Positions 39,165-51,436 of a stretch of DNA of 64,000 bases are shown in pieces; positions within the stretch are counted from its first letter, which is position 1; each line of letters opens with the position of its first letter. The stretch covers positions 24,648,611-24,712,610 of the forward strand of contig NC_023754.2 of assembly GCF_000499845.2 (NCBI RefSeq), in the 5' to 3' direction. Position numbers and translations under genes: made by a program. A model generated the notes under the pieces. That model searched no databases, was not told the DNA's origin, and saw only the letters and a list, made by a program, of their open reading frames with translations. The stretch is from Phaseolus vulgaris (lineage: Eukaryota > Streptophyta > Magnoliopsida > Fabales > Fabaceae).

Positions 39165-40342
39165 ATGGCTGAAAAGGTAAACAGCCTTCATTGCCATCTC
39201 AATTATCACTCTCTCTTTTTTATCTCCATAACCAACCCTTTTGGATTAATGTCCTTTACATCTTGTTCTTGTTTACAAAGTCAAAATGTGATTTCAATTT
39301 CCTACTTTCTGCTTCAATTTGTAGCATAATGATGAAGCCATTCTTCTATTCTATGCCACAATCGTAAGATTGGTTCACTACTATAAATAATTCTGATGGG
39401 TGGTTTTATTGAACACATTAATCAGGTGACCTTCATGAAACTCAAGGTTGACCTTGAGTGCGGGAAATGCTGCAAAAAGGTTAAGAAAGTTCTCGCTAAG
39501 TATCCTCGTGAGTTCATCACCCCTTGCTTTAATTTTCTCTGCTACATGTATTATCTATACGTTAAAATCACGATTAATTGTGACATGAAAATTTTGACAT
39601 TTGCATACATTTATTTTTTGGATGTATGAGGGTGTCAAATTGAGTTGATTTTTTGGATGTTGAAATTTTGTGAACAAGAGAAATTCGGGACCAGAGGTTC
39701 AGTGAGAAGGAAAACATGGTGATTATTACAGTGGTGTGTTGTAGCCCCGAGAAAATCAGGGACAAGCTTTGCTACAAAGGTGGAGGCTCTATCAAGAGCA
39801 TTGAGATACTGGACCCGCCCAAGCCCAAGCCCGCTGAGCCTGAGAAGAAGAAGGAGGCCGACAAGCCCAAGCCCGAACCCGAGAAAAAGAAAGACGCGGA
39901 GAAACCTAAATCTGATGCTCCCAAACAGGAAGCCGGTAAGAAAGACGGCGGGGAGAAGCCTAAGGCTGAGCCTGAGAAAAAGAAAGACGGGGAAAAGCCC
40001 AAAGCAGAGGCTCCGAAAAAGGAAGCTGAGAAGCCCAAGGAAAAGCCCGCGCCCCAGGCGGAGATGCCCAAAGCCAAGCCCGCACCTGCTCCGTTACCCG
40101 TTCAGCCACATATAGCACCACCGATGGCGGTTCCAGTTGGGATGCTGTATGCTCCTGCTCCCTGCTATGAAGGCAGGCCCATTGGGCCTTTCTTCGAATA
40201 CGGTGGGCCCATGAACTATTACGACGGGTACAATGCAAGGCCGGTTTATGACAGTTACGGTGGTGGCAGGCCCTGTTACGTGAACAACCGCTGTGACCAA
40301 TATTTCAGCGATGAGAACCCTTCAGGCTGCGCAATTATGTGA
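39165..40342 (+). CDS. HIPP: Pi21-like HMA-domain protein with Lys/Pro-rich linker and CaaX end
   Basis: Three exons (39165-39176, 39426-39507, 39681-40342) total 756 nt, or 251 residues. The first exon codes only for MAEK. The intron 2 junction CCTC|GTGAGT to ACAAGAG|AAATT restores YPQIRDQ, the family sequence. The HMA domain covers about 4-72 with C16-G-K-C19, then VVCCSPEKIRDKLCYKGGG. Residues 80-155 are imperfect repeats of EKKKDxEKPKxEAPKxE. The C-terminus is rich in Pro, Tyr and Gly and ends SGCAIM, a CaaX farnesylation box. Rice Pi21, of this class, influences blast resistance; At4g16380 is the likely Arabidopsis counterpart (from memory). The strong Lys/Pro coding repeat produces long false frames on both strands here. 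The metal ligand pair is intact; actual metal is not deducible. Confidence 0.92.
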
Positions 40343-42704
40343 TTGCATTATTGGATCTGTAAATGATGATGCCCTTTCACGTCGTCTCAACTTCATCCAT
40401 TTGAACTATTTCTTTGTTTTCCTTATTTAAAATTCAAAAGGTGTTATTATTAGAGGAAAAAATAAGGGTTATATAATCAAATGTTATAAATGATATACTA
40501 CAAATATGTTTTGTTGTACGTTTGATGAGTTAATAAAATAAGGTTTCTTTACCAACAAGGAATCTTGATTTGCCTTTTTCAAATTGATTTTTCCTGAAAG
40601 TGAATAACTTTCTAACCAACATCACCCACTAGACCTAGATAAGTTGTTATATTTATTAGATTATATATGCTTTTCCGATGAGAATTAATAGTTTTTGTCA
40701 TTGTTGTTGTAGTTGAGAAAATTTTAGTAGTTAGTGATAAATGATGAATGACCTAAGAAGAGAATGATGACAAATTGACAACCATATCTCTTTTTCTCCT
40801 TGCCCTTTTCCCACCTCATTAGATCCATGAACCTGAAATGTGAGGTATGAAAACTTGTTTCACACACAAAAAATAAAGGTTTTAAAGGTATTATTAGAAT
40901 ACAAAAATCCATCCGCCGACATTTATGCTGTTTTTGGTTATGATGAAAATAGAACAAATATATTAAAGAATGGAAAGAAAGGAAGTTTCCCTTATTTATT
41001 ATTATCCTTTTTGTATTTTTAATGTTTTTATTTCTTTTCATTCATTTTAAAAAGTATATAAAGCACTACCTTTCAATAATAGTCTGTTTTACCAAAGTTC
41101 ACATTTATTTTCTATCAAACACCAAAAAAATAACTTTGAAAAAAAGAATAGTGTAGAATGATGATGGACGTAGCAAAACGGGTCTCTGAATTAATCACAT
41201 GATGCATGATGAGGCAATATAAGAAGGAATAAATAATAAATAATAGGAAGATACACCATAAAGAACCAAAACTCAATTATTGGGTGATCTTAATGTGTAA
41301 GCATCATCATTTCATTCTAAATTCTTTGGAAGCTACCATGCCACCAAAATTTGTCACCTTCTTCAACCTCCATCATCACATGCTTTGGACAGATATGTTC
41401 ATAAAAAAGCTAGCATTATTAAAAATATAAGTAAAGTAGTGTTTAGAGTTACTAACACCATGTGATCACCATAATCACAAGTCTACAAAGTCAGAACCAA
41501 GAATCGTGTCGGCACCGTCACGTTCTTCACATCACAAACAATTATCGTCTAAATTTTGCACTGTAATAACATAGGTAGAATATATTCATTTTTAAAATAT
41601 TTTAGTTCTTGAAAATCAATTTATTAATAGCCAAAATAAATAAAAAAATATTTTATTTATCGAATAAATAAATTATTTTTATTCATACAAATATTTATTT
41701 TAATTTGTTATGAAAGTTTAAAACTATGTATGTTACATGAATTGAATGAGAGGTGTCCTCATAAACTGAAAACACAAAATTTAATTCTTATTACAATTTA
41801 AAAAAAACTTAAAACTATCTATTTCTATATTATTTCAAATATTTTTTTGTTTTAAATCAATAAATTTTTTTCTTATTCTATAATAACTTTTCTTTCCTGT
41901 TAGGATTGTTTATCCATTTTTCATAACATTTAAATAAATAAAATAATAATATTTACATACTCTTAAAAAAAATTGGAATTTATAAGATTTGGAGATCCTT
42001 TATTAGCATGTGATTAATTTAACAGGTTATTGTATATTGGGAGAGAAATCTATGATCATTTTATCTATTTAGATATTGCGTCTTTTTATAAGGAGTTCTA
42101 ACTTCTATTAAGTTTTTTATAAATTTTGTCTTTAATATCTTTTTATCTTGATATTATTGATTGTAAGTATTGTTTATTTTAATTTCTACTATTCTCATTC
42201 TTTAGCATATTAATATGTTTTTCAACACACTATACATGCACAAAAGTTTAGGTTGATCTCCAAGTATACATAATACACACACAACACAAAACATTATAAA
42301 ATAACTTTATGATTTTACTGATATAGTTTTCATTCCTTCACTCTATGAGTACTAGAATTGTGATATCATTTATTTTTGTATTAAAGAAAAAATCATTACA
42401 TTCATAAAAAAACAAAATACAGATAAGGAAAGCTTATAGAATTAAATCAATATCATAAATTAATTAGTCTAGGTAATAAAGGATTGTGCATTTTGTTAAA
42501 TATTATACAAATCTTTTGCGAACATGATATCTTGACTTTTTATTTTATTATGTATTATTTGATACACTTATTATTAAGGATGTAAATCATTCTCTTAAAA
42601 AGTTTCACACCATAACTCAACCACTATCTATAGGGAATCCTCGTTAATTTAGTGGAAAACCATAATCAATGAATATTGGTAATTGATTCATTGAGTATAT
42701 TTAA

Positions 42705-43225
42705 TGATGGATATTCCAAAGTCTTGGAATTGTATTTATCTGGAAAATTATGAAGCTCAACCTAGAAAGTTGAAGATAGTATGTTCAAGGTATCTTGAAA
42801 ATATGACAAACATTAATTATTCATTATCTCTTAATGAATAAGTCTTCCTCTCATTTCTATATAAAGGGATTTTGTGATGAAGAGATAAGCAAGCAAGAAA
42901 AATGAGCAACATAGAGAGAGATAAGAGAATAAATATCCTAGTAAGATGATAGAGAGACATTATATTCAATCTTGTTAGGTGGAATTAAGTGTTATCCTCA
43001 TAGAGTGAGAGAAACGGATGTGTAATCCTACTTTCATAGTATAAACATTTTCTCGACTAAGTTCCGTAGATTTTACTTTTCGAGTTGATAAAGGTTTCTC
43101 ATGTTAAAAATTCTCAATGTCATTATTTTATTTTGCTCTATTTTCTATTATTTATTTATTGTTTTGGTAGGTGTTTATTTTGTATCTACAACAAAGAAGG
43201 AGAATTAATTCTGATTTTTCCAACA
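42705..43225 (+). mobile_element. Probable copia-type solo LTR
   Basis: The stretch starts TGATGGATATTCC and ends GATTTTTCCAACA, so its ends are near-complementary TG...CA termini. It contains a TATA box (CTATATAAAGGG, about 42858-42869), followed by a purine-rich leader and a T-rich 3' part, the usual plus-strand LTR order. No coding domains and no second LTR lie nearby, so it would be a solo LTR. The five bases on each side (TTTAA and ATATC) do not match, so the target duplication has decayed or the ends are slightly off. Confidence 0.5.
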
Positions 43226-43725
43226 ATATCTAATATATAAACCAAATACACAACAAAAACTACATAATGATTATACCAAAACTTATTTAAAGAAACATGA
43301 AACCTATAATGAGGAATGTCACGCTCTTTCACATTACAAGACATTATATATTAGGTGAGACATTTTTCACACATTGATCAACGAACGGAGTGGACACTAA
43401 TATTATTATATGAAAATAAATAAATCATGGATTAACTTTTTGAAAGAGATAAAATAAATGAAGTTATAGTTGTTATGTAACTCCTCCTTCACACATTAAT
43501 CAAATCCCACTTAAAAGCGAAATAGTTATTCTAAAACTAAAAATTTACACTTCCGAAATTATTGAGGAGACTTGAAATTGTCTTCAAACACAATACACAA
43601 TAAGCAATAATGTTAGTACCAAATAAAACATATTTTAAAAAGTGCTATGGTAATGATTATCTCAATAATGAAGACAATTAAGAATTTTGATAATAGTTGA
43701 GAAATTTGTAATTTTGGAATTGGGC

Positions 43726-45150
43726 TGTTTGGATTAGGAAAGGGATGTGTGAGGATTTGAGAGAGTGAATGTGTAAGGAAAATGTGAAGAAAGTGAGGGT
43801 GTTTGAATTGAAGTATGTTAGGTAGATGTGTGAGAAAAGTTTATGAGAGTTTGTGAGTGATGTGGTGGTTGTGAGAGAATTTTAAATTTTTTTAAAGATA
43901 TGAAATGTTACTTTACTCATTTACCCTTGTCTATTAAAAAAATTAATAATAAAATAAGTTGTTTTTGTTTAAAAAATAACAACTTTCATATATTTCGTAG
44001 ATTTAAAAATTTTAAATAGAAAAAAAATGTTAAATGTAATATGTATAACATAAAAATTATAATTAAAATAAAAATATGTATTCAACAAATTAAATAAAAA
44101 CTGAACTTCAAGTAATTTCTTTAAAATATTAAACATGTGTTATAAAATTCAAAAATAAATCAAATCTTATATAAATAAAAAAATATTATTTTTTAATATT
44201 AAAAACCATGTAGTAATAAAAAATAAAAATACTAAAAAAAATATAACGTAATTAACAATAGAAAAAAAATTCATAAATAAATTATAACTCATAAACATAA
44301 TAACTATACATAGAAACATATTAATATAAACACAACAACAAATTAAATAAAAACATAACTTCAAATAATTTCTTTAAATATTAAACATATACTATAAAAT
44401 TAGAAAATAAATCATATTTTATATAAATAGAAAATTACTATTTTTTAATATTAAAAAATCTCACAATAAAGCAATCTAAAAAATACTACAACAACAAAAA
44501 TATAACTTAATTAACCATAAAAAAGGATTTCATAAAAAATTATAATAAAAAATAAGAATAAAATAAAATAAAAAATGTATAGTATTGGTGATGCTCATGA
44601 TCTAAATCAGGTAATATTTCCAGTGTTAATTAGATATAGTATATTCTTTTCTTTAAACAAAACTAAATCCAATCACATTTAATAAAATATCTTATTAGAA
44701 CTTGAAAAATAAGTATAACCTGATTTACTATAATAACTAATATATAAATGGAAGATTTTATTTAAATATATTTTTTTACACTGGTTTATCATTATTTACA
44801 TAATTTATATTTTATAAAATAATAAACAAACTTAAAACTTCCTTATTATGATGATTTGTTTCTTCATTTTAAATATTACATATATATATATTAAACATTG
44901 TACAATAAATTTTTTTAAATATTAATACATTCAAATGAAACATTGTGACACATTCAAATGAGGGTAAATTTGGAAACAGGAGATATTGACATGACTTTCC
45001 CTCTACATCTCTTCATTTTGAGAGGAGATGATATTTACTATTCACAGGTATATATTTTCCTTCTCTTCCCCACACAACCATAGATCCAAATAGCTGATAT
45101 CTCCTCACTTCTTTGCCTGTGAACAGTATATCCATATAAGCAAACAGGGG
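43726..45150. mobile_element. Possible non-autonomous TIR element
   Basis: The left end reads GGGCTGTTTGGATTAGG followed by a G/A-rich stretch with GTGTGAGG; the right end carries the approximate reverse complement (CCACACAACCATAGATCC, AAATAGCTG, and a further CAAACAGGGG). The interior is very AT-rich and non-coding. GGGxTGTTTGGATT ends are typical of hAT-like MITEs, but the inverted repeats here are imperfect and the boundaries uncertain. Confidence 0.3.
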
Positions 45151-45649
45151 TTAGTTCAATATTAAGTAATTATCTCATCAAACTTGATAAAGAGTGAAGA
45201 AAAAATTCCTTAATTTAAATAAAAAAACAAATGTAAAAATAATTTATTAATAGAAAATTACTTTGTAAGTAATGAGTCTATTTTTAAACTATTCATAATA
45301 TATAAAAAACATTTGTTCGTAAGTCTAAAGATGTAAAGGAATAGGAATGTATTAAAAATTTCATATAATATATAAATGATTGTAAACTTTAATTTATTAG
45401 ATTTTATAAATTGAATTAAATTTAAAATTTATTTTTTATACAATATAAAATTTCTTTAAATACGATCTATATAATTTTTACAAGTTTATGGGCAAGTTAT
45501 TAAAGAGATTTTTCAGTTTTAAATATATTAGATTAAAGAATAATACATTTGATCCTCGTCCCTGTTAACTCTCCAAGCGCGCAAACAATACATCCATTGT
45601 TGACAGGCCTAAACCCAAACACTTGTGTGTATCTGACTAACCAAGCAAA

Positions 45650-47800
45650 ATGGCTTTTCATATTTGCAGCTCTCACTCTTCCCTATTCCATAATCGTCAA
45701 TCTTTTCCCTCTTCATTCTCTTCATCGTCTTCTTCTTCATCTTCTCTGCACAATTTCCTATTCTCAAATGTCACTTCCTCCTGCAAACGCCTTATGCTTC
45801 ACTCCAAAGCCTCTCTCCACCACCCTAACACCCTCGCGCCACACCAAGACGCTGTTTCTCGCGACCCAGATGCAAATTCCTCGTCTTTATCAAAAACCCG
45901 TGTCTGGGTTAATCCCAGCAGTCCTCGAGCCAAACACTTCCGAACCAAATCGTCGAGCTCCAGGTACAGTTACCTCACCAGACTCGCCGAGTCATTGAAC
46001 TCGTCTGCTCCTCCCACCGCTCAACATGCGTCCACAATTTTGAAGGGTCTAGGAGACAATGTTTCTGAACGTGACGCTGTGTTCATTCTTGACAAAATGG
46101 TGAATTCCGTTACCGCGGACTTTGTTCTCAGGTACTTCCTTGACAAGATTAAACCCGCCGGAGACACCGAGGTGGTTCTCTATAACGTCACCCTTAAGGC
46201 GTTTAGGAAGTCTAGGGATTTTGAAGGCGCAGAGAAGCTGTTCGATGAAATGATTCAAAGAGGGGTTAAACCTGATAACATTACATTTTCGACTTTGATT
46301 AATTCTGCTAGGATGTGTGCCTTGCCCAATAAAGCTGTGGAATGGTTTGAAAAAGTGCGGAGTTTCGGGTGTGAACCCGATGCCATGGTGTACTCGGCTA
46401 TGGTGTCTGCTTATGCACAAACTAATAATGTTGATATGGCTTTGAGCTTGTATGATCGTGCAAAAGCTGAGAAATGGAGCCTTGATGCAGCCACATTCTC
46501 ATCGTTGATTAAAATGCATGGCGTGTCAGGGAACTATGATGAGGGCTTGAGAATCTTTCAGGAAATGAAGGTTCTTGGCGTGAAGCCTAACGTGGTGACA
46601 TACAACACACTGCTGGGTGGCTTGTTCAGGAGTAAGAAGTCCTGGCAGGCCAAAAATATATTTAAAGAGATGGTAGCTGATGGGGTTTCGCCGGATTTTA
46701 TAACCTATTCTACTCTTTTGCGAATTTATGCTGGAGCACAATATAGTGACGATGCTTTCGGTATTTATGAGGAAATGAAGGAGCAGGAAATGGATATGAG
46801 TGTGGATCTTTATAACAGGCTCTTGGCTATGTGTGCTGATGTTGGTTGCATAGATGAAGCTGTTGAAATTTTTGAAGACATGAAAAGTTCTGGGACTTGT
46901 CAGCCTAACAGATTGTCATTTTCATCCTTAATTACGGTATATTCCTGCAATGGGAAGGTTTCAGAAGCAGAAGGAATTTTGAACGAAATGATCCAGTTTG
47001 GATTTCAGCCTACTATTTATGTTCTGACCTCACTTGTCCAGTGCTATGGGAAAGCTAAGCGAACTGATGATGTTGTGAAGATTTTTAAGCAACTCGTGGA
47101 TTTGGACATTGTTCCAGATGTTCAATTCTGTTGTTGTCTTCTTAATGTTATGACTCAAACCCCGATAGAAGAGCTGGGTAAGATAATAGAGTGCATTGAG
47201 AAGGCTAATACACAGCTTGGTTCTGTAGTAAGATATTTGGTGGAAGAGAAGGGTGATGGAGATTTTAGAAAGGAAATATCAGAACTTCTTAATTCAATTG
47301 ATGTTAAAGTAAAGAAGCCTTTATGCAATTGTCTAATTGATCTTTGTATCAGCCTGAATGTGCCGAACAGAGCACGCGACCTTCTGGACTTGGGATTGAC
47401 GCTTGAAATATATAAAAATTTACAATCCAGATCTCAAAATCAGTGGTCTTTACATTTGAAGAAACTCTCAATTGGAGCTGCTATGACCGCATTAAATGTT
47501 TGGATAAATGACTTGTCTAAGGCATTGGAATCAGGGGAAGACCTTCCACCTCTACTTGGAGTTAATACTGGACAGGGAAAACACAAGTATGTTTCAGACA
47601 AAGGTTTGGTTAGTGTATGTGAATCATATTTGAGGAAACTCAATGCTCCATTCCATGAGGCTCCAGATAAGTCTGGCTGGTTTTTGGTTACAAGGGATGC
47701 AGCAATATCATGGCTGGAGTCTAGTAGTTCAACTGAATCAATTTCTGATTTGAACTTTCAGGTTTCAGGTGGTTCAACAGTGGCCTTTCAGAGTGGATAG
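45650..47800 (+). CDS. SVR7: Chloroplast PPR-SMR protein, SVR7/ATP4-like, copy 1
   Basis: Intronless, 716 residues. Residues 1-60 are Ser-rich and lack acidic residues, as in a chloroplast transit peptide. The family signature WVNPSSPRAK follows at about 86. Nine consecutive P-type PPR motifs run from about 175 to 490, mostly 35 residues each (VLYNVTLKAF to VDLDIVPD). After a helical linker comes an SMR domain at about 590-700, with TGQGKHK where many SMR proteins have TGHGKHK-like sequence. SVR7 of Arabidopsis (At4g16390) and ATP4 of maize promote expression of the plastid ATP synthase genes; the same role is inferred here. A near neighbour 3.6 kb downstream is a tandem paralogue. The residues that read RNA bases (positions 5 and 35 of each motif) are N/D, S/D, S/D, S/N, N/D, S/S, N/N, S/T, T/D. 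Confidence 0.95.
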   Translation: MAFHICSSHSSLFHNRQSFPSSFSSSSSSSSSLHNFLFSNVTSSCKRLMLHSKASLHHPNTLAPHQDAVSRDPDANSSSLSKTRVWVNPSSPRAKHFRTKSSSSRYSYLTRLAESLNSSAPPTAQHASTILKGLGDNVSERDAVFILDKMVNSVTADFVLRYFLDKIKPAGDTEVVLYNVTLKAFRKSRDFEGAEKLFDEMIQRGVKPDNITFSTLINSARMCALPNKAVEWFEKVRSFGCEPDAMVYSAMVSAYAQTNNVDMALSLYDRAKAEKWSLDAATFSSLIKMHGVSGNYDEGLRIFQEMKVLGVKPNVVTYNTLLGGLFRSKKSWQAKNIFKEMVADGVSPDFITYSTLLRIYAGAQYSDDAFGIYEEMKEQEMDMSVDLYNRLLAMCADVGCIDEAVEIFEDMKSSGTCQPNRLSFSSLITVYSCNGKVSEAEGILNEMIQFGFQPTIYVLTSLVQCYGKAKRTDDVVKIFKQLVDLDIVPDVQFCCCLLNVMTQTPIEELGKIIECIEKANTQLGSVVRYLVEEKGDGDFRKEISELLNSIDVKVKKPLCNCLIDLCISLNVPNRARDLLDLGLTLEIYKNLQSRSQNQWSLHLKKLSIGAAMTALNVWINDLSKALESGEDLPPLLGVNTGQGKHKYVSDKGLVSVCESYLRKLNAPFHEAPDKSGWFLVTRDAAISWLESSSSTESISDLNFQVSGGSTVAFQSG

Positions 47801-50195
47801 TGTCTGTTTTAAGAATGATATGCCATGTTATTTATGCATTTTTATTCTCCTTTAGGGGAAATTTTGCATTAGTAGATTCAAGATATGTATATTTATTAAA
47901 ATTTCAGTTATCTTGTAGAGTAACTGAAGACCTGATACTAGTATCTAGTGTAGTGGCTAGATTTCTTTGCAGCTGTTCCATGATCTAGAGAGATGCATGC
48001 TTCTAATATCATGGCCTTAATTTTCCTTTTTATTAGTTCTACGTTTCTATTTTTGATGTTGCCATCATTTGTAAACCAAAACCAAATACTGCAATCGGGT
48101 CATCATAACTCCAAATCAAATTATCCATAGATGACATATTCTTGAAATATTTGATACTGATATCTTGCAATCTCTTATCCGAGCCAGATACATTTGATGT
48201 TTATTGTTAGACTACAGGGCATTGTAGGAGCAGTAGGTAAAGTATAAAATGTTTCACCTCAAATATTGTAGGAAGATTAAGTTATAACATTCTTTGTCTA
48301 TGCCATCAGTAAGGACTCATATTTTTTTAATAATAAATTATGTTTATATAAATATATAGTTTATTATTTTGGTTATTTACTTATTTATTTTTGTAAGTTG
48401 TTTATAGTTAAAAGAAATGGAATAGTAAATTTATTAAAAATATTTATAAAAGAGGGGATGAACAAAGTGGATGCATATCTGAATTATTTTAGATAAATAG
48501 TATTAGAAATTGAGAATAGAGTTCAAGGAAAATAAAAAGAGAGTATGTCTTCATCAAGAAGGAGTTGCACCAAATTATATTTCAAATATTATAAATAAGG
48601 TGGCACGAAATAGTAACACATATTTTAATATTATTTTTTAGTCCTAAATTGTTGTTATTTCCAATAAAAAAATATTATTATTGTGTTTAGGGTTTAAGGT
48701 TTATTTTTTAAAATTTTGATGTAATTTTTATTATTACTGTGTTTAGGGTTTAGAGTTTAATATTTTTTTATGTAATTTTTTCGTGTTGGAAATGTAAATT
48801 GGAAATTTTTGGTTTGTGACTGTTCATGTTTATTTTAAAAAACCTGAAAATTTTATGTACTGTGTTTGAGACATAACGGCCCACTAATGTGCAATGTGTT
48901 GTAGTAAGAGTTTGTTCCCATGGATTTGCTACCAAATTACTATTAGCACTCTTATTAAAAGATCAAAATGTTAAAATAATTTTGAAATACTTTTTTAAAA
49001 ACTAAGTCAGTTGAATTTGCATAAGATGTAATTATATGTGTCATTAAAATTTGGAGCACAACAATAATATAATTTATGGTTTTTATATACAGAGTAAATG
49101 ACTTTTTCTCAGAAAACATAAAGTAAATGAAATAGTATTTATTTGAATTTCAAACTATTGAGTTAATTGAAATTTGAAATAAATTTTAATATCAAACATG
49201 TTAGCAATATTAAATGAAAAATGAAAAATGAATTCAAATATTGTAACTAAAATCTAAGCATAAATTAACATTTTATAGAGTTTTACCTTTTTTTAATACT
49301 ATCTCCTAACCGCGATTATATACACTATTATATAAAAGGATATACTTTTTTTTAATTATCTCTAATATCATTTTTTTATTTGACAAATTTATTTTTTAAT
49401 AACTTATTTTGTAACTACCTTAGTTTATAAATTTTAATTATATAATTTCATATTTTAATAACAAAAGTTATTTAATAAATATGTGACTGCATGATTACTA
49501 TTCTTAATTATAACTACCTAAATTCTTCCCTGAAAATAATTAACACGTACTTTTTTTAAAATTATTTTTTAAGATTATACTTTTTTTTTTAAACTGTTAT
49601 TCATATTAAAAAAATGCTTCCAGTGACACTACTTTTTTTCTACTGACTCTTGTAATTAAATTGATAAGTTTTTAATTTATTTTGATAAAACTTGGGAGGA
49701 GCTTAAAATGCATTTTTTTTATTTTAATTATTTTAAAACTAAAACTTATGAATAAGTTTTTTTAATAACTATTTAGTTATATTATATAACAAAATTCATC
49801 TTTGATTGATGAGAGAGTTTATTAAAATCCACTTGACGTCAATTATTTGATTTTAAATATGTTAAAAATCTCTTAATCCAATCACGAGTAATTTATTTAT
49901 GATTACGCCGAGAAAGTGAATTGATCAATATGTTCCCCTTATTTGTTGTTTAATTACTTATTTCATCCCTACATGTACAAAATATTTGCATTTCAATCTC
50001 TTTAAAATGTCTATTTTCAGTCTAAACACAAATTTTAAAGGTCCTGCTGTCTAATATCTTTAAATGTCAGGTTACGGAATTTAAAATAGAACAATTTTAT
50101 TGAAATTTATATTAAGAATACAATGAAAATAGTTTGCAATAAATGTGTATTAGTATTGTTTTTAATGGAAGTTTTTCTTTTTTTTATGTTTTAAT

Positions 50196-50235
<40 letters not shown>

Positions 50236-51436
50236 TTTAATTTATTTGTTTCTACATGGAGAGCGACTAGAAACTAAAATAAAGAACATATTGGTTTTAT
50301 TTAAAATTATACCTTATTTAAATTATTATAATTAGCGGAAATAAATTGTATATTCGTATTTTTTATTTTTATTATTATTATTTTTAAAGTTATAATATTA
50401 TTATAATATTAAAGAAACAAATTTAATACTTAATATTTATTAATAATTTTCAATTTAATTGAACGAATAAATAAAATGAAATAAAAGAATGATTAATTTG
50501 ACAAAGAAGAATAAAAATAAACATGTCAAGAAAAGAGTGTGAGCATCGCCTCCAAACAATAAATTTAGAGGTCTGGTTGCGAAAGGTTACCATTGCAAAT
50601 CTAAGTTATGAAGATTCAATCTTCCGTAATGGTCATTTATCCATAATGCAACGAACCTCTACCCTGCCTCACACGAGAAAGATAACATCAGAAATCATAT
50701 ACTCAAAATTTTATTGGTGAATTTGGAGAAGCTTCGATGTCACGTTTGTGATGAAAAGAATAGGTAATCCATGAAGAAGGATGTGATTGAAGTTAAAAAG
50801 AATAAGTTATTTTGCTTCTCTCTCACATCTCCATCTAGATCTCCCACACGAGACATTTTTCAAAGATGATCGTCCACCAAATATTGGTCACGGAGGTCAC
50901 AGTCACAAATTGAGTCATCAGTAAAGAAACAACTGCTGTCATTCATTCATATTTTTTTACAAAGAAAGATTAAGAAACCAAATGATAAGAAAGAATAACA
51001 ACTATGATTTTTAAGAGATGAAGATATAAGAAAAAAACTACTCCACAAACTATAAAATACTCAAAATTTAGAATTGATAACTATGAAGTATACAAAATAC
51101 TCGAAATTTAGAATTGATAACGATTTTTTACGGAGAATCTTTATATATATATAGATTATGATTAACTAATAATATTTTGATAACTCTTTTTATACGTAAT
51201 GAATTTGTGATATATAAAATAAGAATTGATAAAGTATCATTATAATTTCAGATGTAAAATCGTGTATTGGTGGGAGCAATGTATTATAAAATATTAAATA
51301 TTATTACACTCTTGCATCTACATGAGTTTGTATCTTCTTTCAATAAATGAAGTTAGAGTAAAAAAAAAGGAAATTTCATTGTTGAGCAGAGCATCATATA
51401 CTCTGGAGTACCCACAGTGTGATAGAAGGAAGGAAA
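47801..51436. other. Spacer between the tandem PPR-SMR genes
   Basis: The first ~350 bases are the probable 3' UTR of copy 1. The rest is AT-rich and contains a (TA)n microsatellite (50198-50234) and an imperfect ~38-bp direct duplication around 51055-51121. I could not detect a stretch of clear similarity to the upstream region of copy 1. Frame 50523-50720 has no domain. Confidence 0.55.
50198..50234. repeat. (TA)n microsatellite
   Basis: About 18 uninterrupted TA dinucleotides in an AT-rich spacer. Likely length-polymorphic. Confidence 0.95.

Larger units (their letters stand above)
40343..45649. other. Spacer with transposon debris between HIPP and the first PPR-SMR gene
   Basis: Begins with the HIPP 3' UTR (to about 40560). 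The rest is AT-rich and includes a probable copia solo LTR (42705-43225) and a possible terminal-inverted-repeat element (43726-45150), each listed separately. Positions 45480-45649 are the likely promoter and leader of the PPR gene. Frames 40724-41041 and 44167-44364 look like noise. Confidence 0.55.

Noticed and set aside
39772..40300. Several long frames on both strands over HIPP exon 3
   Set aside because: They are shadows of the Lys/Pro/Glu repeat; only the frame that ends in CAIM connects in phase to the HMA exons.
51055..51121. Near-duplicate AAAATACTCAAAATTTAGAATTG words before PPR-SMR copy 2
   Set aside because: Only two imperfect copies; noted within the spacer and not treated as a separate functional element.
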